The notes below the pieces were generated by a model. The model did not search any database and had not been told where the DNA came from. It worked only from the letters and a program-made list of their open reading frames with translations. DNA of 64,000 nt, from contig NZ_JAXIVS010000025.1 in assembly GCF_034259325.1 (NCBI RefSeq), forward strand, positions 1 through 64,000, read 5' to 3'. Position 1 is the stretch's first letter; each line of letters begins with the position of its first letter. The DNA is from Hyalangium ruber (GTDB taxonomy: Bacteria > Myxococcota > Myxococcia > Myxococcales > Myxococcaceae). The position numbers were made by a program, and so were the translations under genes. Positions 41,701 to 52,000 of the stretch are shown here, piece by piece.

Positions 41701-42873
41701 TCAGGACCCGGAGGGTAGGTTTCCCCGGAGTACCCGCAGGACGTTCTCCCCGCCTATCATCCGGATCTCCTTTTCGCTCAATCCCTCCGCGATGAGCGCG
41801 TCCGTCAGCTCGGCCAGCCCCGCGACATCGAACGGCGTCGTGACCGCGCCATCGAAGTCCGAGCCCAATCCCACATGGTCGGCGCCCACGACCGACACCG
41901 CGTAACGGACCGCCCGGGCGATGGCCTTGGCGCTGTTCCCACACGTCGCCGTGGACCAATAGCCAATCCCAATGACGCCGCCATTGCGAGCGATCGCCCG
42001 GAGCTGCTCATCACTGAGGTTGCGGTTGTTGTCGCACGTGCCCTTCACGCCCGTATGGGAGACGACGACGGGCCGGGTGGCGATCGCCAGCACGTCTTGG
42101 ATTGTCTTCCGCGAGGCGTGCGCCAGATCGATTGTCATTCCCCGCTCCTCCATGCGCTTCACCACCGCGCGCCCGCGCTCCGAGAGGCCTTCCTTCTTCA
42201 CCCCGTGCGCCGAGCCGCTCATGTCGTTGTCGAAGAAGTGCGCGAACCCCAACATCCGAAAGCCCGCCTCGTGGAGCTCATCCACCGCCTCCACGCGGCC
42301 CTCCAGCGCGTGCATGCCCTCGAGCGACAGGAGCGCGCCCACCTTCTTCCGATCCTTCTCGCGCTCGGCCAGGAAGCGCTCCAGGTCCTGGCGGGTGCGG
42401 ATGAACGTGAGCTTCCCGTCCGAGTCCTCCGCGAGCTCCTCGAGCTTCTCCGCCTGGTGCAGCGCTCGCGACTCGAGGCTGAACCAGGCCCCCACCGGCC
42501 AGCGCTGGGCGATGGAGAGCAGGCGGACCTCGTCCGTGGTGTCGTCATTGCGATCCGGGTTCATGTGCTTCGGCGTCTTGGTGACGACGCTGAAGACCTG
42601 GAGGCCCACGTTGCCCTCGATGAGCCGGGGCACGTCCACCTGCCCCCACGCTCCCCGCTCGTTCAGGTCCCGGTTCCACAGCAGCGGGTCCGCGTGGAGA
42701 TCCGCGAGGAACAACCCGGAGTGCAGCGCGGCCCCACGCTTCGTCGGGGTGTAGGGCGTCTTCCGGGAGACCTTGTTCATCCGCCGCCCCGCGCTCGTGG
42801 CGGCCACGTCGAGTCCGATGAGGGCCCCCACCACGAGAAAGGCGATGACGCCGAGGATGATTCGCTTCTTCAT
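41701..42873 (-). CDS. Membrane dipeptidase (peptidase family M19)
   Basis: 390 residues with an N-terminal membrane segment (residues 5-25) anchoring it to a membrane. Zinc ligands of the renal dipeptidase family are DLHADPL (HxD), LSLEGMH (bridging Glu), DLAHAS and VVSHTG (His), with VGLGSDFDG as the late Asp motif. It cleaves dipeptides, possibly D-amino-acid-containing ones, outside the cytoplasm. Divergent from the DUF885 gene over 107 bases. Confidence 0.9.
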   Translation of the reverse strand: MKKRIILGVIAFLVVGALIGLDVAATSAGRRMNKVSRKTPYTPTKRGAALHSGLFLADLHADPLLWNRDLNERGAWGQVDVPRLIEGNVGLQVFSVVTKTPKHMNPDRNDDTTDEVRLLSIAQRWPVGAWFSLESRALHQAEKLEELAEDSDGKLTFIRTRQDLERFLAEREKDRKKVGALLSLEGMHALEGRVEAVDELHEAGFRMLGFAHFFDNDMSGSAHGVKKEGLSERGRAVVKRMEERGMTIDLAHASRKTIQDVLAIATRPVVVSHTGVKGTCDNNRNLSDEQLRAIARNGGVIGIGYWSTATCGNSAKAIARAVRYAVSVVGADHVGLGSDFDGAVTTPFDVAGLAELTDALIAEGLSEKEIRMIGGENVLRVLRGNLPSGS

Positions 42874-42980
42874 CGGGCCCTCCAGGGCAGATCAGCGGAG
42901 CTTATCTCCCAGCAAGGCATTGCCTTGTCGACCCCGAACGAATGCGCGAGGCTCCCGGCGCTTTTCTTCCCCGAGGCTCC

Positions 42981-44765
42981 ATGTCCACACTCCGTGTCAA
43001 GTCTGCCCTCGCGGCGCTCCTGCTGCTGTCGTCCTCCGCCTGTACCTCTTCCCGCCCGCCTTCCCAGGCCGGCGTCTCTTCCGCGGAGCTGTCTCCCACG
43101 CAGGTGGCCCTGCGCGCCTTCGTGGATGCGCACTTCGAGGACCAGTTCCGGCGCAACCCCACCTTCGCCACCTTCGCCGGCATCCACACGTATGACGGGG
43201 AGCTGCGCGGCTTCACCGTCGAGGAGCGCGCCGAGAACCTCGCCGCCCTCAAGGCCCGGCTGGCCGCCCTGCCCCAGCAGGTGGACCGCTCCGCCCTCCC
43301 CGCGCTCGACCAGGCCGACTACGACATCCTCGAGAACCACCTGCGCGCCCGAATCCTCGATGCCGAGGTGGTGCGCGGCTTCGAGCGCAACCCCAACACC
43401 TACCTCTTCACCGCCTCGGGCGGCGTCTTCCAGCTCATCAACCGCGACTTCGCCCCGCTCGAGGAGCGCATGCGCTCGGCCGTGAGCCGCATGAAGCGCG
43501 TGCCCGAGGTGTTCGCCGTCGGCCAGGCCACGCTGAAGAACCCGCCCAAGCTCTGGACGGAGATCGCCATCGGCCAGGCCATGGGCACGCGCACCCTCTA
43601 CGCGGAGACGCTGCCGCAGGCCTTCGCCCCCGTGAAGGACGCCGCCCTTCAGGAGGCCTTCAAGCAGGAGCAGGCGCGCTGCCTGGCCGCCATCGACGGC
43701 TACATCCGCTTCCTCAAGGAGGACCTGCTGCCCCGCTCCAACGGGGACTTCGCCATCGGCGAGGCGGTGTACCGCCAGAAGCTCCAGTACGAGGAGGGCG
43801 TCACCGAGGACATCGACTCGCTGCTGGCCTGGGGCCGCGCCGAGCTCAAGCGCACGCAGGCCGAGTTCCAGACGGTGGCCTCGCGCATCACCCCCGGCAA
43901 GAACGCCATGGACGTCTACCGCGAGCTGGGCAAGGAGCACCCCACCCCCGCGGAGCTCGTGCCCGTCACGAACGCCATGCTGGAGGAGATCCGCCAGTTC
44001 CTCATCGACAAGCAGATCATCACCGTGCCCAGCGAGGTCCGCGCCCAGGTGGCCGAGACGCCCGTGTTCAACCGGGCCCTCTCCTTCGCCAGCATGAGCA
44101 TCCCCGGCCCCTTCGAGACCCGCGCCACCGAGGCCTACTACTACGTCACCCCGCCGGAGCCCTCGTGGACGCCCGAGCAGGTCGAGCAGCACATGAGCTT
44201 CTACAACCGCTACGCGCTGCAGATCGTCTCCATCCACGAGGCCTACCCGGGCCACTACGTGCAGTTCCTGTGGACCCGCCGCGTGGACTCGAAGGTGCGG
44301 CGGATGCTGGGCTCGGGCTCCTTCAGCGAGGGCTGGGGCCTGTACACCGAGCAGATGATGCTGGATGCGGGCTACGGCGGCGGCTCCGGCCTCAACGCGG
44401 ACAAGCTGCGGCTCAACCAGCTGGCGCTCTACCTGCAGCGCCTGGCCCGCTACGTGGTGGGCCTGTCCCTGCACACCCGGGGCATGACGTACGAGCAGGC
44501 GGTGCGCTTCTTCGAGGAGGAGGCCTATATGACGCGCGTCAACGCCGAGCGTGAGGCGCGGCGCGGCACCTCGGATCCGACCTACCTCGTCTACGCGCTG
44601 GGCAAGAAGATGATCCTGGAGCTGCGCGAGGAGGCCCGCGCCAAGTGGGGCAAGGACTTCACCCTCCAGCGCTTCCATGACCAGGCCGTCTCCTACGGCT
44701 ACCCGCCCATCCCCATCCTCCGCCAGCTGATGTTCAGCGAGCCCCAGGCCTCTGGCACCAAGTAG
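42981..44765 (+). CDS. DUF885 family lipoprotein, probable zinc metallopeptidase
   Basis: 594 residues from MSTLRVKSA; the GTG/ATG-like codons upstream would break the signal. Lipobox SSAC (Cys21). The DUF885 signature HEAYPGHYVQF (HExxxxH-like zinc site) and SEGWGLYTEQ lie at about 415 and 450. The family is thought to be metal-dependent peptidases of unknown specificity. It is the first of a three-protease neighbourhood with M19 and M48. Confidence 0.88.
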   Translation: MSTLRVKSALAALLLLSSSACTSSRPPSQAGVSSAELSPTQVALRAFVDAHFEDQFRRNPTFATFAGIHTYDGELRGFTVEERAENLAALKARLAALPQQVDRSALPALDQADYDILENHLRARILDAEVVRGFERNPNTYLFTASGGVFQLINRDFAPLEERMRSAVSRMKRVPEVFAVGQATLKNPPKLWTEIAIGQAMGTRTLYAETLPQAFAPVKDAALQEAFKQEQARCLAAIDGYIRFLKEDLLPRSNGDFAIGEAVYRQKLQYEEGVTEDIDSLLAWGRAELKRTQAEFQTVASRITPGKNAMDVYRELGKEHPTPAELVPVTNAMLEEIRQFLIDKQIITVPSEVRAQVAETPVFNRALSFASMSIPGPFETRATEAYYYVTPPEPSWTPEQVEQHMSFYNRYALQIVSIHEAYPGHYVQFLWTRRVDSKVRRMLGSGSFSEGWGLYTEQMMLDAGYGGGSGLNADKLRLNQLALYLQRLARYVVGLSLHTRGMTYEQAVRFFEEEAYMTRVNAEREARRGTSDPTYLVYALGKKMILELREEARAKWGKDFTLQRFHDQAVSYGYPPIPILRQLMFSEPQASGTK

Positions 44766-44787
44766 AGTCCAGGAGACAGGAGGCGAC

Positions 44788-45450
44788 ATGGAGACACGGA
44801 CCGCGCTGGTGGCCGGGGCGAGCGGGCTCGTCGGCGGCTTGCTGCTCGACGCGCTGCTGGAGAGCCCCACGTACCGGGAGGTGTGCTCGCTCGGGCGCCG
44901 CCCGCTGCCCAAAGAGCACCCCAAGCTCACCCAGCGCACCGTGGACTTCGCCCGGCTCGAGGCCGAGGCCCTGCCCGCCTCGGACGACGCCTTCTGCTGC
45001 CTTGGCACCACCATCAAGAAGGCGGGCAGCCAGGAGGCCTTCCGCGCCGTCGATTACGACGCCGTGCTGGCCTTCGCCCAGGCGGCGCGCAAGGCGGGCG
45101 CCCGGCGCTTCCTGGTGGTGACGGCGCTTGGGGCCGATGCGCGCTCGCGCGTGTTCTACAACCGGGTGAAGGGCGAGGTGGAAGCGGCCCTCCAGGGCGT
45201 GGGCTTCGAGTCCCTCGTCATCCTCCGACCCTCCCTGCTGCTCGGCGATCGCGCCGAGAAGCGGACCGGTGAGCACGCCGCCATCTTGGTGTCGAAGGTG
45301 CTCGGCCCACTGCTGCGCCCCTTCGGCGGTCGCCCCATCGAGGCCCGCACCGTCGCGCAAGCCATGCTCGCCCTGGCGCAGAGTGCCCCCGCCGGGGTGC
45401 GGGTGGTGCCCTCGGGCGAGCTGCAGACGCTCGGCGGGGCCGGCCGTTAG
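44788..45450 (+). CDS. NAD(P)-binding SDR-like protein (TIP30/YwnB-type)
   Basis: 220 residues. A Rossmann nucleotide-binding motif GASGLVGG opens the protein; FCCLGTTIKKAGS, YDAVLAFAQAARKAGARRFLVVTALGAD and YNRVKGEVE match small NAD(P)H-binding reductase-like proteins. No catalytic Tyr-x3-Lys of classical SDRs is in its usual form (YNRVK is close). Its stop overlaps the stop of the convergent M48 gene by 3-4 bases. Substrate unknown. Confidence 0.8.
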   Translation: METRTALVAGASGLVGGLLLDALLESPTYREVCSLGRRPLPKEHPKLTQRTVDFARLEAEALPASDDAFCCLGTTIKKAGSQEAFRAVDYDAVLAFAQAARKAGARRFLVVTALGADARSRVFYNRVKGEVEAALQGVGFESLVILRPSLLLGDRAEKRTGEHAAILVSKVLGPLLRPFGGRPIEARTVAQAMLALAQSAPAGVRVVPSGELQTLGGAGR

Positions 45451-46901
45451 TCGAGCGGGCCGCTCCAGGCTTCGTACTGCTCGTCCGACCACGCTCCGGA
45501 GGCCAGCTTCTCCACCACGACGGCCGGCTCCACGAAGCCGTCCTCGCGGTACACCCGGAGGTTGGCCCCGGGGCGTATCTCTGGCTCGAAGCCGCGCTCG
45601 GCGAGCGCCGCGGCCAGCCACTGCACCAACAACTGGCGCGCCCGCAGGCGCTTGGCCTCCGGAGAGAGGATGTCGAGCCCCGAGGGCCGAACCTTGTCCC
45701 ACAGCGCCGCGCCTTCCTTCAGCATCGCCGGCAGCGAGCGCAGGGACGTGCGGCGCGGATCCAGGCTGCTGCCGGTGAGCTGCTTGGCGATCTCCGGCAG
45801 GATGATCTTCTCGCCCAGCTCCTCCCACCGCAGCGCCACCAGCCCGCCTCGCGTCATGTGCTCGTAGAAGGACTCCTCCGCGCTGGCCTCTCCGCCGAAC
45901 AGCTCCAGGCAGCTCCCTGACTTCAGCTCCTCCAGCGGCGAGCGCCCTGCCTCGTGCTGCCCCGCGTGCCCCAGGGACTTCAGCCGCTCCTCCACGGGCG
46001 GGTGCGAGTCCCAGGGTGACGGCGGGCGCAAGGCGTCCTCCTCGAGATCCCGAGAGATCTCCGCGCGCCGGGACTGCTCTGCGAGGAAGCCGCGAAACCC
46101 CTCCAGCAGCGGCACGCGCACGGAGCGCTCCACGATGGGGATGACCTCATGCCCCAGGTAGGCGCCCCACAGCGGCGCCAGCACATGCACCTTGCGCAGC
46201 GCCTCTCCGGTCGCCTCCACGCCACAGGTCCGCGCCGCCAGCGCGTCCGCGGCCAGCTCCTGCTGGCGCGACACGGCGCTCGACACCCGGAGGAACAACT
46301 GCCCGTAGAGCCGGAACGGCACGTCGAGGAAGAACGCCGAGTCCTCCAGGCTCTCCACCGCCGAGGCGATGGCCACCCTCGTGCGGTACACCCACGGGCC
46401 CAGCGTCAGGTCGCCTCCCACGTGGTGGCCGAACTCGTGCGCCAGCACCGAGGCCAGCTCCTCGCGCGACAGGAAGCTGAACAGCGGCAGGCCCACCCCC
46501 ACCACCGCCTCGCGCCGCAGGCCCCACCAGCGCCGCTCCATGGAGATGAAGGCGGTGGCCTGGTCCACCAGGAACACCTTGCGCGGCGCCCGCGTCCCCA
46601 CCCGCCGGGCCACCTCCTCCACCAGGGAGAACAGCTCCGGGAGGCGCTCCGGGGACAGGGAGGCCATGTCCGACCCCCGCTTCTGGAACCACCAGCGCGG
46701 CCGCAGCGCCCACAGCACCGTGAGCGCGCCCGCGCCCGCCAGGGCCCCGGAGCACCCCAGGCCCCCGGTGTAGCGGCTCTCGGCCACGGGCACCCACGCC
46801 AGCGCTGCGACCACCGCCGCCCCCATGGCCCAGAAGCCCGCCCACAGCACCAGCGTCAGGAGCGCGCGCCGGGTGACGCCCCGTGAGTTCACGGTGCCCA
46901 T
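45447..46901 (-). CDS. M48 family zinc metallopeptidase, membrane protein
   Basis: 484 residues from MGTVNSRG; much longer in-frame extensions toward 47600 lie inside the next gene and are rejected. Two membrane helices (residues 12-62), the zinc site LAHEFGHHVGG and a third ligand in RQQELAADALA. A cytoplasmic or periplasmic helical region of about 200 residues follows. It resembles HtpX/CaaX-type M48 proteases. Its start overlaps the end of the TPR gene by 13 bases, so the pair is one operon. Confidence 0.88.
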   Translation of the reverse strand: MGTVNSRGVTRRALLTLVLWAGFWAMGAAVVAALAWVPVAESRYTGGLGCSGALAGAGALTVLWALRPRWWFQKRGSDMASLSPERLPELFSLVEEVARRVGTRAPRKVFLVDQATAFISMERRWWGLRREAVVGVGLPLFSFLSREELASVLAHEFGHHVGGDLTLGPWVYRTRVAIASAVESLEDSAFFLDVPFRLYGQLFLRVSSAVSRQQELAADALAARTCGVEATGEALRKVHVLAPLWGAYLGHEVIPIVERSVRVPLLEGFRGFLAEQSRRAEISRDLEEDALRPPSPWDSHPPVEERLKSLGHAGQHEAGRSPLEELKSGSCLELFGGEASAEESFYEHMTRGGLVALRWEELGEKIILPEIAKQLTGSSLDPRRTSLRSLPAMLKEGAALWDKVRPSGLDILSPEAKRLRARQLLVQWLAAALAERGFEPEIRPGANLRVYREDGFVEPAVVVEKLASGAWSDEQYEAWSGPLD

Positions 46902-49009
46902 GTGGCGATGGCCTCGGTGACCGTCCCCTGGAACCAATCCTCCCGCCGGGCCTGCTCCACCAGCTTCTGGCGCTCCTCGGCCGGCAGCGTGGCGTTGCGC
47001 GAGCGCACGAAGCAGGCCGCGGCGCGCAGCTCTGGATCCAGCTCGGCTTCCTCCAGGCGAACCGCCTCCCCGCGGACGAAGCGACGGAACAGCTCCTGGC
47101 TGTCCGGGTTCATCCCCGTCGTCCTCCCCAGCACCTGCTCGACGACGGTGGCGCCCGTGCGCACCGCCTCTCCGTACGTGAGCCCCCAGGTGCCCTGGTT
47201 CAGCCAGCGAATCTCCGTGCGCTTGAGGCGCTCGGCGAGCTTCAGGGCCGCCTGGGGATCCTGTTTCACCATGTACACCAGACGCGCGGCCACCCCCTCC
47301 GGGGCCCCCACCAGGGGCAGCTCCGAGCGCGCACGCAGGTCCCAGAGCTTCTCCCCCTCCTCGAGCTGACTGCTCGCCTCGAGCGCCGTGATGAGCGTGT
47401 CGGGGCTCTCTCCTTTCTCCACGTGAGCCACCCGGGCGTAGAGCTCCGCCAGGGAGTCCTGCTCGCTGGACTCCGCCTGGAAGAGCTCCCGCAGCAGCTT
47501 CAGCGCCTCGCCTCGCCTCCCCAGGGCCACCAGGGCCGTCGCCTCCGCCTTGGCCAGATCGACCGCTGACATGAGATCGAGGCCGCGCAGCTGCTCCCAC
47601 CCCTTCACCGTGCCCTCCCAGTCACCCGCACGCCAACGGTTGTAGACCGCCGCCCGCAGGATGTGCGGATCGTCCGGGAAGCGCTGGGCAAGCTCCTCCA
47701 TGGCGCTCAGGCCCTCGGGCCCGCGCAGCAGCCGCCGATAGAGGTACTGGGCGGTGGCCGAGTCGGGCTGGGCCTCGGCACGCGGCCGGTACTCCTCCCG
47801 CAGCGCGCTCAGCTCACCCGCGTTCTCCCGCGCCCACTGGTAGGTCCGGTGCAGCTCCACGCTGTCCGGTCGGGCCTCGAGCGCGCGCCGGGCCACACGG
47901 ATCGCCTCGGCCGGCGTCTTCGCGAAGGCGACTTGGACGGCGAGGGTGGCCGGCCCGTCCTCCCAGTTCGCCAGACGCGCGACGGCCTCGGTGAATGGCA
48001 GCGCATCGCCAAACCGCTCCTCCATCTGGAGCACCGCCATGCACAGCTCGAGGGCGTTGCGGCGCTCGCGCACCACGTCCACGTGCGTCCGGCTGACGCT
48101 CGCCTGATGCTTCGACATCTGCACCGAGGATGGGGGCTGGACGAAGGCGTCGTTCACGTTGTCGAGCACCACCACCCGCTCACCGCAGAAGAACGTCGGC
48201 TTGTACGGGGACGGCGCCTGGCTGAGCACCTTCTGGTAGGTGACCGTCTCGCGGAAGATCGGCGCCGCTCCGGCGATGTTCCACGCGAGCACATCGTGGC
48301 CCGAGGCCACGTTGATCTCGACCGTGTCCACCTCCACCCCGCCCTCGCTCACCGCGCGGCCCTTCTGGGCTCCCACGGGTACGGAGAGCACGTGCATGCC
48401 GCCCGCGGGCACGAGCTGGGTAAGCCCGCCAATCTCCACGCGCAGGGGCTCCTGGAACCCGTTGACCACGCGCACGTCCTGGTAGCGCGAGGCATGGAAC
48501 GCCCGCGCCGCCCCCAGCCCCACCAGCGCCATCACCCCCAGCGCCACCGCCCGGCCGTAGAGCCAGGGAAAGGCCCCCATCGGCACGCGGGCGAAGAGGG
48601 TCCAGCCGCGTTGCAGCCCCTTGTTCTCCTCGGAGGGCCGCACCACATAGGCGCCCAGCGGCAGCAGCGGAATGGCGAACAGCGCCACGAAGCAGTGCGT
48701 CGCGATGGAGGTGCCATCCTCCGGATCGGGCTCCGCGCTGCCGAGCAGCGTCATCCCAAACCCGTTGACGGTGCCCAGCGAGGGGCTGCCCTTGAGCGGC
48801 CGCGCGAACAGCCGGCGCTGGCGCAGCAGCGCATCCAGCACCGCGCGGTGTGAGCGCAGCCGCCCCAGCCACCGAGCCCAGAAGAGCGCGCGGTAGAGCC
48901 GGAACGGATCTCCCCGCTCGACGGCACGGCGCACCCCCGCGTCCTCGCACAAGGGCTTCAGCTCGGGGATGCGCTGCAGCACACCCGCCGGATCCTGGAT
49001 GATCATCAC
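46889..49009 (-). CDS. TPR-repeat membrane protein, unknown function
   Basis: 706 residues, no signal peptide but one or two membrane helices (about residues 100-180, LFAIPLLPLGAYVV and ALGVMALVGLGAARA). An Ig-like or beta region follows (VRVVNGFQEPLRVEIGG), then a long alpha-helical solenoid of TPR-like repeats (e.g. ARRALEARPDSVELHRTYQWA). No catalytic motif. Overlap with the M48 gene suggests it recruits substrates or partners for that protease. It is preceded by a gap of 69 bases from the second sensor gene. Confidence 0.75.
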   Translation of the reverse strand: MMIIQDPAGVLQRIPELKPLCEDAGVRRAVERGDPFRLYRALFWARWLGRLRSHRAVLDALLRQRRLFARPLKGSPSLGTVNGFGMTLLGSAEPDPEDGTSIATHCFVALFAIPLLPLGAYVVRPSEENKGLQRGWTLFARVPMGAFPWLYGRAVALGVMALVGLGAARAFHASRYQDVRVVNGFQEPLRVEIGGLTQLVPAGGMHVLSVPVGAQKGRAVSEGGVEVDTVEINVASGHDVLAWNIAGAAPIFRETVTYQKVLSQAPSPYKPTFFCGERVVVLDNVNDAFVQPPSSVQMSKHQASVSRTHVDVVRERRNALELCMAVLQMEERFGDALPFTEAVARLANWEDGPATLAVQVAFAKTPAEAIRVARRALEARPDSVELHRTYQWARENAGELSALREEYRPRAEAQPDSATAQYLYRRLLRGPEGLSAMEELAQRFPDDPHILRAAVYNRWRAGDWEGTVKGWEQLRGLDLMSAVDLAKAEATALVALGRRGEALKLLRELFQAESSEQDSLAELYARVAHVEKGESPDTLITALEASSQLEEGEKLWDLRARSELPLVGAPEGVAARLVYMVKQDPQAALKLAERLKRTEIRWLNQGTWGLTYGEAVRTGATVVEQVLGRTTGMNPDSQELFRRFVRGEAVRLEEAELDPELRAAACFVRSRNATLPAEERQKLVEQARREDWFQGTVTEAIATWAP

Positions 49010-49078
49010 TCGCTCCGTGAGAGCCTTCGACGGGGCAAGAGCTTCGCCTCCCCGCCGGGTCCTGCCAAGGGGGCCACC

Positions 49079-52000
49079 CTAGGCGAGCGGGAGCTCCAGC
49101 GTGGCCGTGGCGCCCTTTCCCGGCCCCTCGCTCTCCAGCGAGAGGCGCCCTCCCAGCGACTTCGCGGTCTGTGCGCTCGAGTAGAGCCCCAGGCCCTGCC
49201 CTTCCTCGCGCGTGGTGAAGCCTTGCGAGAACAGCCGCCCGCGGTGCTCCTCGGAGATGCCCTTGCCGGTGTCCACCACCTGGATGCGCGCCGTGTTCCC
49301 TTGCGCCTCCAGCCGCACGGTCAGGTGACGCTGGCCCTCGGACTGCTCGCTCATGGCGCTGCGCGCGTTGGTGATGAGATTGATGAGGATCTGCAGCACC
49401 CGGTGCTTGTCCAGCCGCGCCTTGGACTTCACGCCCAGCTCTCGGGTGACGGTGATGCCCTGGATCTCGAGCGCGGGCAGCTGGATGCTCAGCGCATCCT
49501 CGATGAGCTGGGACAGCTCGCACTCCTCGGGCAACAGCGAGTCGCGCGAATAGGACTTCTGGATCTGCAGGATGGAGCGCATGTGCTCCAGGTGCTTGTG
49601 CAGCTTGCCCGCGCTCTCCTTCAGCGCCTCCTGCTCGCGCAGCAGCTCATCGGCCAGGCTGAAGAGGTAGGTCGTCAGCTGCGGGCCGCGCGGATCGCGG
49701 GTCAGGAAGTCCGCCAGGTTGCCCTGGTGCTGCTCGAGCAGCTCGGTGATCTGCTTCAGCCGGCCCATGCGCGAGGCGCCCAGCTTCTCGCGCAGCATGT
49801 GGAAGTTGAGGACGGCGCTGGTGAGGACGTTGCCCACGTTGTGGAGCACGTTGGCGGCCAGCTCGCCCGTTCCCGCCTGCCGCATGACGTCCGACAGCCG
49901 GGACTGGAACTGGGTGAACTCCCAGGTGTGCTCCTCCAGGCGCTGCGCGAACTCGTCGTTGGTGCGGCGCAGCGCGGCCTCGGAGCGCTGGAGCTCGGCA
50001 TGCCGCCGGACGTTCTCCAGGGAGATGGAGGCCTGCGCGGCGAGGTTTCCCAGCAGCGACAGGCTGGCGGGGCTGAAGGTGTGGGGGGCGAAAGTACACT
50101 CCAGGTACAGCACGCCCTGGAGCGCCTCCTGGCGCATCAGCGGCAGGCAGAGCACCGAGCGGATCCGGCCCCCCGTGAAGCAGGGATCGGCCGAGAAGGG
50201 ATGCGGCTGGGAGGTGTCCGCGATGAGCACGGACTCCCCGGTGCGCTGCACGTAGGCGAGCACGGTCCAGGGCAGCGCCGTCTCTGCCTGGGGCACGGCG
50301 GCGCCCTCGGGCCCTCCCATCGCGGCGATCGTGAGCTTGCCGTCCTGGGCGAGCAACAGGGCGCCCCGCTGCACTCCCGCGCCCTCGGTGGCCACCCGCA
50401 CCAGCGTCGTGGCCAGCCCCTCCAGGCTCAGCTCCCCCGAGAGGGTCTGCTGGGCCTTCAGCACGGCCAGCGCGTCGGCCTGGAACGCGCCCGTGTCGGT
50501 GAGCGGCTGCCGCAGGGCCGTGAGCGAGGCCAGGTTCGGCCACTGGGAGTCCAGGTGGCGAACCTTCCCCAGCGCGCCCCACTTCAGATAGGCCTCCCGA
50601 GCCTGCCGGGCGTAGGTATCGGCGAGAGTGGGCACATGGCGCTCGCGCCAGAACCTCGCCGCCAGCTCGCTGGCGAGGCCCACGTTCTGGATGAAGCCGT
50701 GGGTGCGCGCGTCCTGGATCGCCTCCTCATAGGCCCGTAGCGCCTCCTCCGTGCGGCCGGTGACGCGGGAGATCTCCGCGAGGACCAGCTGCTCGGGCGC
50801 ATGGAAGTTCGGGCCGCAGTGGCGCGCCCACTCCGCCAGCTGCCGGTGGTGCTGGTGCATCTGCTCGAGGTAGCGCTGCCGCTGCTCGGGCGCGGCCTCG
50901 GGGTAGCAGGCCGCCAGCGCCAGGGCCCGGTAGAGGTGGAAGTCCAGGAGCTGGATGTGGCCGAGCGAAGCCCAGATGAGCTCGGCGGCCCGATCGCCAG
51001 CCTCCAGCGCCTGCGCATAGGCGCCGCACATGAAGCGCGACTGCAGCTTGATGAGCCAGTACCAGCACCGCATGGTGCTCATGTGCTGGGGCGTCAGCCT
51101 GGCCTCGAAGGCCTCCTCGTCGAAGTGCTCGTTGCTCAGCGTGTCGAACGAGCGCGACAGCCCGCGCAGCTGCTGAACGTAGCACTGGATATGAAGGAGG
51201 ATGTCCACCACGGCCTGGAAGTCCGCCCGACGCGTGAAGTCGAGGCTCGCCAACGACTCCTGGTAGACCTCCTCCAGGGGGTGCCCCAGCACGCGGCGGT
51301 CCGTGACGATGTGGCAGCTGCAGTAGCAGGCGATCTGGAAGTCGCCGCCCTGCAGCGCGTGGTGGAAGGCGGTGCGGACGAGCTCCAGCGACAGGGAGAT
51401 GGGGCTGATCCAGTAGTTGGTCAGCTGCAGGCTGTAGAGCGCCCGGCCCCGCGCAGTGGAGAAACCGTGGCGCTCCACCAGATCGCACGCCAGCACCCCG
51501 AAGGCATGCCCCTCCTCGTACCGCTTGAAGATGGAGCCCTGCACCAGGCCATACCAGGCATACCCGTTGACGGCCGCCTCGGTGTTGCCGTGGCGCAGGC
51601 TCAGCGACACCATGCGGCACAGGTGGAGGATCAGCAGGTTCTCGTCGGTGAAGTAGGCCGGAGTGAACAGCGCGCCGAGCACGTCCATCACCGCCTTCAT
51701 GTCCGGATCGGTCATGAGGGGCAGCGCGATGAGGCTCTCGATGGGCCGGCCCGCCATCAGGGCCCACACCTCCTCGTTGGCGGCGATGACCTCTTCCCGG
51801 GAGGGATGGGGCGACATCGGCATGCCCAACCGCGCCAGGCACTCCAGCAGACAGGTGACGGCCGCGGGGATCTCGTTGGCGGTGATGTAGATCTCGCTCT
51901 CGAGACGGACGACCGCCGCCAGCTCCACGGGAGTCCGGGCCCGGGGCAGGAGCTCCCGCACCAGGCGGCGCGTCTCGGCGGCGTTGCCGCTCATGAACTC

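Noticed and set aside
45447-47600. A 717-residue version of the M48 protein
   Set aside because: The extra N-terminus lies in the well-supported TPR gene and reads as low-complexity shadow sequence.
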